This document shows, piece after piece, positions 23,801 to 35,800 of a DNA stretch of 64,000 nucleotides (positions are counted from its first letter, which is position 1; the number at the start of each line of letters is the position of its first letter). Origin of the DNA: Owenia fusiformis. Taxonomy: Eukaryota > Annelida > Polychaeta > Sabellida > Oweniidae. The stretch covers positions 38,619,759 to 38,683,758 of the forward strand of contig CAIIXF020000009.1 of NCBI GenBank assembly GCA_903813345.2, read 5' to 3'. Made by a program: the position numbers and the translations under genes. The notes beneath the pieces are model-generated. The model saw only the letters and a program-made list of their open reading frames with translations. It had not been told where the DNA came from and made no database searches.

Positions 23801-26800
23801 TTTGGCTGAAAACCTGTAGACAAGTCTTGAAAGTGAAGATTTTAGGACGGAAAATCCAAAATGGCCACCTTAAAATTTACCCAGAATGCCCAAAACTAAT
23901 CAGTTCTTGACGTTGATATGTAGAAACATCCCTGAAAATTTCAGATGAATCCCTCAAATGGTTTGGCTGGAAACCTGTAGACAAGTCTTGAAAGTGAAGA
24001 TTTTAGGACGGAAAATCCAAAATGGCCACCTTAAGATTTACCCAGAATGCCCAAAAACTAATCAGTTCTTGACGTTGATATGTAAAAACATCCCTGAAAA
24101 TTTCAGATGAATCCCTCAAATGTTTTGGCTGGAAACCTGTAGACAAGTCTTGAAAGTGAAGATTTTAGGACGGAAAATAAAAAATGGCCACCTTAAGATT
24201 TACCCAGAATGCCAAAAAACTAATCAGTTCTTGACGTTGATATGTAGAAACATCCCTGAAAATTTCAGATGAATCCCTCAAATGGTTTGGCTGGAAACCT
24301 GTAGACAAGTCTTGAAAGTGAAGATTTTAGGACGGAAAATCCAAAATGGCCACCTTAAGATTTACCCAGAATGCCCAAAAACTAATCAGTTCTTGACGTT
24401 GATATGTAGAAACATCCCTGAAAATTTCAGATGAATCCCTCAAATGGTTTGGCTGGAAACCTGTAGACAAGCTGAAAAGTGAGACGCCGCCCGCCGCCCA
24501 CCCGCCCGCCCGCCCGCCCGCCCGCCCGCCCGCCCGCCAAGCCTTTTGTTAGGTACGATAAAAACACTCCGCTTATATGGCACTTTTAAATTTTACTGAA
24601 AATATACGATCAGGCTTAGATAAAGGGGAAACGAGCGTTGGAATATATATTGATCTTACTAAAGCTTTCGACACCATTGATCACAATATCCTATTAAAAA
24701 AGCTTGAATTTTATGAAATTAGAGGAACAACACTATTATATCTTGGTTTGAAAGTTATCTTGAAAATAAGAAAATTATTACTGAATATACCATACATGAT
24801 TTTGAAATTGACTCAAGTACTATAACAGATATGAAATATCAATCATCTACTTCTATTATTGTATATGGGATACCACAAGGTTCTGATTTAGGTCCCCTCT
24901 TATTTATTATCTTTATAAATGATATTTATTTAACATCAGATAAACTCAAATTTGTTCTCTATGCAGATGATACAAATATTCTGTTGACTGATGACAACAT
25001 TGATAATCTGAAGAAAGACATAAATGAAGAATTAAAAAAGGTTCATGACTGGATGATTTCCAATAGATAAACACTCAATGTAGAAAAACTAAATTTATAA
25101 TTTTTGACAAAAAAAGACAACTTTGAAATAAAATTAAATAATCAACTAATAGAAAGGGTAAATCATATTAATTTTCTTGGTGTAATTATTGACTCTAAGC
25201 TAACATAGGCTCCTCATATAAATATACTCTGCACCAAAATTTCAAATTTAATTGGATTAATATATAAAACTTGGCACAAATTGACATTGAATGCCTTGTT
25301 AACTACTTACTATTCTTTAGTTTATTCCTATCTTAGTTATGGGAATATTCTGTGGGGCAATGCAGCGAAAAATCATTTGAACAGACTTTTTATTTTACAA
25401 AAGAAATTCCTTAGAATAATGACAGACTCTCCAAGAACTGCTCCTTCGAATCCTCTCTTCAGAAAGTTCAAAATATTAAATATATTTGACATAAATAAAT
25501 TTCAGATTGCTACATTTGTGCAGAAAACTGTGACTGAATCAAAAGATTTTCCATCTCGTAATTTCAAGCATTTTTTTCAAGAGAGAATTGACATACATTC
25601 CCATGATACGAGAAATAAATATAATTTGGTAATAAATAGATTTAGAACTGAAACTGGTCGTAAATCAATTGCGGTCAGTGAAGCGACACTTTATAATTCT
25701 TTGTCAACAGATTTTAAAAAGGCAAACCATATAAAACAGTTCGAAAAAATGATCAAACGTGATCTTATTAATCAATACCAGTGATACTCTGTGCTTCCAT
25801 CTGTTCTTTTTTTTCAATTAAATTCAAATTGCTTCTGGTTTATATGTAAAACATGATTGTTGAAAATCTAATAATTAGTCATGAAATGAATACGCCTGTG
25901 GGGTGTCTTTTTCATGTATTGTATGAAACATTGTATGATTGATTTTAATTTAATAAATTGAATTGAATTGAATATCACAGAGGATGTTATAATCCTACAC
26001 TTAGTGGACTTAATATACAAAAAATGTATAAATCAAAAAGCAGAGTATATCGTCACAATATCCTCCACATATTGGTTTTCTAGAGTATATTGTGGCGATA
26101 TCCTCCAGTTATTCATTTTACCAATGGATATCAAATATATTTTTTAATGTTATTATACATTTAGTACACTAAGTGCATGATAAAGACAGCGAATGAGTGG
26201 AGATCAGTGATATCCAAGAGTGGATAAAGATGATAGCCCGAGAAAATCATAGCTTATCATATTTATTTCAACTGAGGTACTAACAAAATGAATGAATCTT
26301 GCCACTTACCTTATGTGTAAAACTCTCTACCTTAGACTGTAGCAACCAAATATCACATTTCACCCTGACATTCTTATAAGAACACATAACAGGGGAACTA
26401 GTCTCCTGGAAATAACATTTGGTACATGTATTACCAATGTTAAATTGCATCGTAGTGTGAAGCTTAGAGGAAGAAAGCAATTCTCTCAAACTATGGCTCT
26501 ATTTTTGAACAAGGTACAAAAGTCACAGATGCCTTATTGCCAAGGGCTTTGGACTTGGACAAACCTGGTTGCCCATTGGGCAATGGACTAAATGCCAATA
26601 TGTTAAATTGTGGCAACCTGTTTTCAACCTTAGTCATGAAACCTGATATTTTGGCCATGTTTTGCTTTGGTATAGAGCTAAATGTTGAAGGAATCGTTAA
26701 ATGTGAGTAATGGTCTATAGCTCTTAAGTAGGCTTATAGAACACTTGAAAAATGTACAATTTATTGTCATAATGTAATATATTGCTATTTAACTCACCCG

Positions 26801-29800
26801 CCATCCCTTCTCTAGTGGTCCTCTTTGGGTTTTTTCTGACTGGAATTTTGTTGGATCCTAAAATCAAAATCAAATATAATTTTAAGAAAAGAGGTTCAAG
26901 TTATTATATAGATAAATATTGTACATTAACATTTGACAATTTTCAAATAGCATTCCAGAAACCTAGTTAGTTAGCATCCATCCACAAATTTACAAGAGGC
27001 AATTGTAGTGCTACACCTTGCTCATTGGCAATTATAGTGCTTCACAAATTTGCTCATTGGCAATTGTAGTGATTCACCCATTTCCTCATTGGCAATTTTA
27101 GTGCTACACCCATTTGCTCATTGGCAATTGTAGTGCTACACCTATTTGCTCATTGGCAATTGTAGTGCTACACCCATTTGCTCAGTGGAAATTGTAGTGC
27201 TACACCCATTTGCTAATTGCCAATTTTAGTGCTTCAACCATTTGCTCATTGCCAATTATAGTGCTACACCCATTTGCTCATTGACAATTGTAGTGCTACA
27301 CCCATTTGCTCATTGGCACTTGTAGTGCTTAACCCATTTGCTCATTGGCACTTGTAGTGCTTAACCCATTTGCTCATTGGTATCATATGGCAATAACTTT
27401 GAATGGATGATATGCAGAGGTATACAACAGTGAAAACAAGGCATTAACATGACAAAATGTCACCACCTAGTTGCTCACAATATTATGAGATGTGAACTTC
27501 TGAGAACTTTTGAAGCAAGTTGAAAAAAAGACCTTAAACCTTTTTTGACCTTGGAAAGGCCACTGAAAGTCAAATCTTAAATATAAAGTCAGATTTGAAC
27601 TTCTGAAAACGTGTAGAAGATTTTGAAATTTTGAAAAAAAGTGAAGTCAGTCTAAACAGTATTTGTTAAGTTATTGGAAGTTGTAAGAAGTCAATTTGAA
27701 GCAAGTTAAAAAAGACCTTTTGACCTTTGAAGGTCAAATCTTATGTTAGATTTGAACTTCTGATAACTTGTAGATGATTTTGAAAAGAAATTGGTGAATT
27801 TGAAGCAAGTTGAAAAAAGACTATCTGACTTTTTTTACCTTGAAAAGATCACTGAAGGCCAAATCTTAAATATAAAGCCAGATTTGAACTTCTGAAAAGG
27901 TGTACACGATTTTGAAAAGAATTAAAGTCAGTCTAATTTGAAGAAAGTTGAAAAAAGACCTTTTGACCATTTAGAAGGTCGTTTTTTTTACCTTGCAAAG
28001 ATCACTGAAGGTCAAATCTTAAATATTAAGTCAGATTTGATCTTCTGAAAACCTGAAGAAGGTTTTGAAAAAAATGAAGTCAGTCTAAACAGTATTTGTT
28101 AAGTTACTGGAAGTTGTAAGAAGTCAATTTGAAGTTAAAAAATACCTTTTGACCTTTTTTTACCTCGAGAAGGTCATTGAAGGTCAAATCTTAAGTCAGA
28201 TTTGAACTTCTGATAACTTGTAGATGATTTTGAAAAAAATTTAGTCAATTTGAAGCAACTTGAAAAAAGACATTTTCAACCTTTTTAACTTTGAAAAGGG
28301 CACTGGAGGTCAAATCTTAAATATAAAGTCTTCTGAAAACTTGTAGAAGGTTTTGAAAAAATTTGAAGTCAGTCTAAACAGTATTTGTTGGTGGTGTTTT
28401 TGGTGGTGACATAATAAAGAATATGAACTACAGTCTATTAAAATAATGGTCCTATTTAATGCATTGATTCATTAACTTTCAAACCATACCTCATTTTCTT
28501 TGTATTTGTGTGCTGGAATGGGGTCATAGGCTATGTCTACATGTACAACTTCTCTCTGAGCTAGGTCTGTGTCTGGCAAGTTAAGGCACTGCAATACACA
28601 AAACACGAATTAGATACTCCCTCACTTGTAAATTCCACTTTGCGCAATTTTCATGTTTAAAACTGATACTTTACATATTGGATTCTTTATTTATTTATTG
28701 TGACATGTTTTCATGAATAAACCCATATGTGAGGTCATGATGGAAATGTATTGATTGGCTAATGGAAACAAAGTAAGAAATTCTGTAATATGTTGGTAAA
28801 TTTATTGATTTATGAACCTCTATATGGCAGGTTCCATCTTCAAAAATATTCAAAATATTGTGAATCCCAATTTTTTTTGGGAAACAATAACTAGCACCCC
28901 TGTATTACACACTGTATTGCACCCTGTATTGCATCCCTGTACTGCATCCCTGTATTGCACCCCTGTATCGCATACCAGTATTGCACTCTTGTATTGCACC
29001 CCTGTACAACATTCCTGTTTTGCAACCCTGTATTGCGCTCTTGTATTGCACCCCTGTATTGCATTCCTGTATTGCACTCTTGTATTGCACCCCTGTATTG
29101 CATCCTTGTATTGCACTCATATACTGCATCCCTGTATTGCATCCCTATATTGCACTCCTGTATTACACCCTTGTACTGCATTCCTGTATTGTATCTTGTA
29201 TTGCATCCCTGTATTGCACTCTTGTATTGCACCCTGTACTGAATTCCCGTATTGCACCCATATACTGCATTCCTGTATTGTATCTTGTATTGCATCCCTG
29301 TATTGCACTCTTGTATTGCACCCTGTACTGAATTCCCGTATTGCACCCATATACTGCATTCCTGTATTACACCCTGTATTGGATCCCAGTATTGCACTCT
29401 TGTATTGCACCCCTGTATTGCATCCTTGTATTGCACCCATATACTGCATCTCTGTATTGCACTGCTGTATTGCACCCCCTGTATTGCATCCTTGTATTGC
29501 ACCCATATGCCACATCCCTGTATTGCACTCCTGTATTGCACCCGTGTACTGCATTGCTGTATTGCACCCCTGTATTGCGCTCTTGTATTGCACCCTTGTA
29601 TTGCACTCTTGTATTGCACTCCTGTTTTGCACCCCTGTACTGCATCCCTGTACTGCATCCCTGTATTGAACACTGGTGAAAATAAATCATTAATCGTACA
29701 AATTGTTTTCTCAAATTCCTCTTCTTTAACTGATATGACAGTAGGTAAAATGTGTAGGATACATAAATCCTTAGTGACAATCTTTCATATCCCTGTAAAG

Positions 29801-32800
29801 TAGACCCAATAGCTGATGTCGCTTGACAAGTTAAATATATCAAAATATAAATAAATGATGCATCTGCGCTTTTACATCTCCCAAGGCATGTATTAGTGAT
29901 GCTTTGAAATGACTATTAGTGGCATAGAAATGGTTTTAGTGTTGCTTCTCCATTGGGAAATAAATGGGGAAATAAGGTGAGACTTTATACATCAAGATCA
30001 ACTATATCATTCAACCACAAAAATATTTTTTCTTCTTTTCACAACCTTTATTTTACTAAACAGGACGTTTCAACTGTATAAAAACTGAACTGAAGCGCTA
30101 CAAAACAATTAAATAAAAACAATAATACGTCATATTAATTCACCAAAAATTCATTCTAAATTCCCTACCACTAAATTAGCTACGTTGACCAAAGTGTTTA
30201 CATTTTCGGATTATAAGGGTTTATTTGTTTTGAAAGGGTGTATGTATTGAACTTTTCGTGCAATACAAAATAATTCACAGTTTTCCTAAATGCTTGCGAC
30301 TTGACTGTCTCATTGCTTCCGTAATCTTAATTGACCTGTTGGTCTGTCGGCAGAATTGTTGCCTCAAGTGTGGCAGGTCGCAGGTTCAATTCCTGAAGGA
30401 ATATATATGTTTTGTACTTTTTTGGGTTGTAGGCTCGCTCAATGTTATTACGCAGAAATAAACAAGTATCAGAGTACTATATCTTTATTATTATTATTTG
30501 TATCATAAAAAAATGTAAAATGAATATGTATCTACACATTCCATTTTCAATACATGTTTGGCACATTTTGGTTATCTTGAGATTATACTCAATGAGGTGA
30601 ACTGCCAATCAACTAACTGAGGGATAAACATACAAATGTGTGAGTAATTATACTCAATGAGGTGAACTGCCAATATAAACATACAAATGTGTGAGTAATT
30701 ATACTCAATGAGGTGTACTGCCAATATAAACATACAAATGTGTGAGTAATTATACTCAATGAGTTGAACTGCCAATATAAACATACAAATGTGTGAGTAA
30801 TTATACTCAATGAGGTGAACTGCCAATATAAACATACAAATGTGTGAGTAATTATACTCAATGAGGTGAACTGCCAATATAAACATACAAATGTGTGAGT
30901 AATTATACTCAATGAGGTGATCTGCCAATATAAACATACAAATGTGAGAGTAATTATACTCAATGAGGTGTACTGCCAATATAAACATACAAATGTGTGA
31001 GTAATTATACTCAATGAGTTGAACTGCCAATATAAACATACAAATGTGTGAGTAATTATACTCAATGAGGTGAACTGCCAATCAACTAACTGGTAATCAA
31101 ACAATCCATAAAAACAGTCCAAAAATGTGAAATGTAGGCTTCAAAGAAATCACATGGTTCCGCAATTCATTTATAGGAATACTAATGCGCTAAACCCTCA
31201 AGAGAATTTGAAGGGATATTAACAGAATTAAACCTACTTAGTTCATCTATAAAACAACAGAATTGCAACAGTCAATTGTATTGTGAAGAAAACATTAAGA
31301 AAAGACAGTATCGGACAAGCAATTTCAGGATAATGGAGCAGTAATAGCCACAGAGATAAAAGTGGATTTATTAGTCAAACAGAGCTATATATTAACTGCT
31401 GTTATTGCCTCTTTCTGTCTTTTCATGGCATCTGTAGCTTGGCGAGTTATCATGCAAATACCTACATAAAATACATACATTTGCTATAATCGGGTTTCTT
31501 CAAATAATGATTACACAGAATATATTCTACACATAATGAATTTTATCCCACAGCCTTGCCTGATGGAACTGCCAGAATATAGTTTCAAGCATTATGCGCT
31601 TATTTGAATAATTTAAATGTTTTATATGGGGGAACAAGATTTATTTGAAACATGTTGCCGGACCTAAGATTTTTGACATTTCAAAATCAAGGTGAAAAAA
31701 ACAGCGCTCTCATGGAGATGGGCGATATTCACTCATTGGATATCCTCTATGTACACATAATATATTATATACAGAATATATTGTACACATGATATATTAT
31801 ATACAGAATATACTGTACACATGATATATTGTACACATGTTTTCCTGAATGGAATTCAATTCTACTTGCATTCATGGAAATGAAAATATTGAAGGGAAAT
31901 GGGAAATATGGCTTTGTGTACATCTCTCTGAAAAACAACATTTTCTTTGGTGAACATTTTTCTGGTAAACTCATTTCTTTCTGGTGAACACCTCTCTCAT
32001 GAATATTATCAAGTAGACTGAGTAAATAGTTGGTTCAATGTCTAAATGTCTTCTTGGGTCCAAAATGAGTCCTAACGAGAATATCAAGGATTGGATCCCA
32101 GGGTTCAAACTCGATATTTTCCAACAAAGTGGGCATCAGTCTTGGAGTTGGCATTTCTCACTTCAAAATTTAAATTGCAAGTTTTGGTCTTATTACCAAA
32201 AAAAAATTCAAAACGCACAAGAAGTAATCAAGATATTAGTGACTTTAATTAGTGACCATAAGTTCAAATCTTTTGAATGCTAATTGTGAATTTATAGCTA
32301 GGTAAATGTCAGACAATAATGACGCCAGCTTTGTAAGAAAATATTGTTCATTTTCCCTGCAGCCGTAGAAATATACAGGCATGATCAGCAATATCGCATC
32401 ACTTGGACATTAAAGAATATTGAGTTGGAACCCTGCCTGCCAATCCTCCTTTGCAAAATATGAAACACAATCCTTTTTATAATCTGTGATATAACTTACA
32501 TTTTCACTTGTTCCGCTGTTGTCTTGGTAACGTGTCTCTATATGGATACTGAACCGGGGAATAAATGAGCACTGGAAAATATAGACACAAATTACATTTA
32601 CGAGGTAACCCTCACAAAATTGAATTTCATCATAGTAAAAAGTATATCGTACCAATGAAGAAGAAATTTAAATCAAAATCTCAGACAAGAAAAACATCCT
32701 GGCAGAGGGCCATGTCCATGGGGTCTAACTATACAAGAAAACAACCGTTAATTTGAATTTTAGACCTACCAGGTGTTTGAAAATCAATCTTCAAATTGGT

Positions 32801-35800
32801 TCAAACAGGTTCTACTTTGAAGTAAAATGTCATGTTCAGATTCAATCAACAATTTGGGAATAGGCTCTTGTTGGTTTGTGCAAAAACAGATCTTGAAACT
32901 AAATTAGCATTTTGAAGCTTTTCAACGGTTTATTTCAAGGATGGAAAAAATGAGAAAAGTGTTTTAGCTAAAATCTAGAAATATGGACCTGGACTTATAA
33001 AGCAAGTTAATTATTGTGCGTGAGGTGCTAGTGTGCACTTCAAACTATGAGTGCCTCAAACCAACCATTTGAGATGAGAGTCAATAGAAAGGAAGATGCT
33101 GAAGAAAATCAATTATTTTCCCATTTTCCCAAAATGCACAACAAGCTCCTTACAAAATGTCACCACCTAGTTGCTCACATTAGATCAAACTTAAGTCAGA
33201 TTTGAATTTCTGAGAACTCTGTAGATGATTTGAAAAAATTGGTCAATTTGAAATAGGTGACCCTGAGTGACCCTGAGAAGGTCATTGAAGGTGAAATCTC
33301 AAATCTAAAGTCAGATTTGAACTCCTGGAAACTTGAAGATGATTTTGAAAAAAATTGGTCAATTTGAAACAATTTGAAAAAAGACCTTTGTGACCTTGAG
33401 AAGGTTTACTTCCTGCAAAAGCTATGTGGATTTTGATACAATAGCTTTCCCACGGCGCACTTGGGCAGCTGAGTAATAGTGACCTTTAAAATATGAATAA
33501 AGATTCCAGCGGCTTACTTTTGGCCTCTAACTGTGTCTTACATCAGTATCATCAATCCGTGCAAGTATTGGAGCGCTGAAATACTTCTTTTTCGATCAAG
33601 ACTTGTAAATTGTTCATCGAGTGAATGTTTTTTCGACCCATTTCCAATATGGCGGTTTGCTAGGAGCGAGATACGCAACGAACGAAATGAATTTTGAGAA
33701 TGATTTAGGTTCGGACAACCTCCGGAGATTCACGGAAATGTCCGAGCAGAAAAATTTGACAGTAAAAACATTCACTCGACTAACAATTACAAGTCTTGAT
33801 CGAAAAGGAAGTACTCCAGCGCTCCAATACCTGCACGGAAGGATGATAATGATGTATAACATAGTAAGAGAACAAAAGTAGGCATCTGATCGACTTAATT
33901 CGTGTTTCAAAGGTCACTCTTATTCAGCTGTCCACTTCCCCGTTTGAGAGCCATATGTTTCAAAATTTAACATGGCTCTCGAAGTGAGTAAGAGAAGGTC
34001 ATTGACCTTGAAAATGTCACTGAAGGTCAAATCTACATTCCGATTTTAACTTTTGAGAACTTGTAGATGATTTTGAAAAAATATTGGTCAATTTGAGGCT
34101 CAGTTGAAAAAAGGTTTTTAACCTTTTTGAACTTGAAAAGGTCATCGAAGGTCAAATCTTAATTATAAAGTCAGATTTGAACTTCTGAAAACTTGTAGAA
34201 GATTTTGAAAAAATATTGGTGAATTTGAAGCAAGTTGAAAAAAAACCTTTACGACCTTGAGAAGGTCATTGAAGGTCAAATCTTTTTTGATCTTGAAAAT
34301 GCCATTGAAGATCAAATCTAGATTCAGATTTGAACTTTTGAGAACTTGTAGATGATTTTGAAAAAAAGTTGTCAATTTGAAGCAAGTTGAAAAAAATACA
34401 TTTTTTAACCTTTTTTGACATTGAAAGGTCATTGAAGGTCAAGTCTTAATTCTAGAGTCAGATTTGTCAAGTTATTGGAAGTTGTAAAAAATTGTTACAG
34501 ATGCCAACCGCCAACCGCCATCCGCCGATCGCACTCACAAAAATGGAGACCATAACAATATGGCACCACTTTTTGGTGGTCACATAAAAATAATGAATTA
34601 AAATTATATGAACTGGAATATAAAATATTGTAAGCAAGTAAAAAGATGAAAACTTGATGGAGCTGTTAGTTATTCCACTTGCAAGGATGGTAATTACAGT
34701 ATACAATCAATACAGCTTCCATAATAACTGCCCATTAATCAAAGACATTATATCCACAATATGCATCAGTACACTTGCATCCTATTTGGATCAGGCAAAT
34801 CTAAAACTTGAGCAATAGGTTTCCTTCATTAAGGTCAGGGTGCGCTTTGATGAAATTTCATGACCATGTACTATTTTCAGACAAACATAACTCATTCCAC
34901 ACATCATCTACATCTTTCATTCTTGCACAAAAGATGCATAAGTGTACCTAGACTATTAATTGTGTGTTGATAATTGTGTGTTGATACAATCCTTCAGAAT
35001 GTTTGAATAACTAGAATATTCAGTGGTTTACTTTTCAAAATTGCAAAAAAATTCCAACATGCACCCTGGCCTTAAGGTTAATTCTGACGTTTTGAAGCTT
35101 TAAGAGAAAATCCTTTCCCAATCATTTCAAAAATATCACTTAATACTATATTGGCTTTAAGGTTCACAGCTTCTAGTTTAATCTGATTGTTTTATCAGTT
35201 GGGATGGTTCATTGACTTTTTCCAATTTTGTGCTTTAAAGTTGCACTTTGATATACTTGACTATAATTCTTTACCAGTTGTAGATTTATAGTTTGTAAAC
35301 TTCAATTTTGCAAAGCAAAGATGGAACTCATGCGTCATGGTAGAATCAGAGATAGAGAGCAACTACAGTAAAACCTATCAAATCCAAACACCAATGGAAC
35401 CGGTAAGAAAGTGTGAGGTTAAAAGAAATCACAAATTTGGGACTATCAACATTGTATCAGTAATTATAGACAGTATTTTTTGTTTGATAACATTCATTGC
35501 TGTGCTCATCTAAGAAACAACAGATTAATCATCACATCAATCATTCCTCTGTCATCAGTATCCTCTCCAATCATCACATCAATCATTCCTCTGTCATCAG
35601 TATCCTCTCCAATCATCACATCAATTCCATTCCTCTGACAATCGTATCCTCTCCAATCATCACATCAATTCCATTCCTCTGACAATCGTATCCTCTCCAA
35701 TCATCACATCAATTCCATTCCTCTGACAATCGTATCCTCTCCAATCATCACATCAATCCCATTCCTCTGTCATCCATATCCTCTCCAACCATCACATCAA

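Larger units (their letters stand above)
23038..24560. mobile_element. TIR-bounded cassette of 162-bp repeats inserted in the LINE
   Basis: The LINE frame stops after QYGFRK at 23017 and resumes as K-HSAYMALLNF from 24561. Between them a 1.5-kb segment is bounded by a perfect 12-bp inverted repeat, TATCGTACCTAA (23038-23049) and TTAGGTACGATA (24549-24560). Contents: a short unique leader, eight 162-bp tandem units and a CCGCC-type run. About 20 bases (23018-23037) left of the TIR belong neither to the expected LINE nor clearly to the cassette. Family unknown; no transposase. Confidence 0.7.
22822..25972 (+). mobile_element. 5'-truncated, broken jockey/CR1-group LINE (reverse transcriptase), split by an insertion
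   Basis: Antisense to PITPNC1 and inside its intron. The left piece (22822-23017) reads IAQVIAIFKKG...LMYDTVM...YEILY..QYGFRK, the RT fingers. The right piece (24561 onward) reads MALLNFTENIRSGLDKGE, YIDLTKAFDTIDHNILLKKL (motif A), GIPQGSDLGPLLFIIFINDI (motif B), YADDTNIL (motif C) and, at 25281-25784, a thumb-like region with YLSYGNILWGN. Frame changes near 24760-24830 and stops in 25068-25280 make it non-functional. Endonuclease and ORF1 are absent. The 3' end is an ATTGA-type short repeat tail at about 25950-25972, typical of LINEs of this group. ATATCA at 22813-22818 and 25972-25977 may be the target duplication. Confidence 0.88.

Noticed and set aside
24482-24540. CpG-island promoter
   Set aside because: It is a short CCGCC simple repeat inside a mobile cassette, without any gene start nearby.
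28812-29843. Nested open frames up to 260 codons on both strands (Cys/His/Leu or Gln/Tyr rich)
   Set aside because: All arise from the 13-bp CTGTATTGCAYCC repeat read in rotating frames.
30331-30400. Functional tRNA
   Set aside because: The acceptor stem does not pair and the A box is degenerate; kept only as a tRNA-like head.
30572-31122. Two 169-codon minus frames
   Set aside because: 51-bp unit divisible by three; purely periodic peptides with no other content.
33614-33910. Overlapping 86- and 98-codon frames
   Set aside because: They lie within the two arms of the hairpin MITE, so each strand mirrors the other; no domain.
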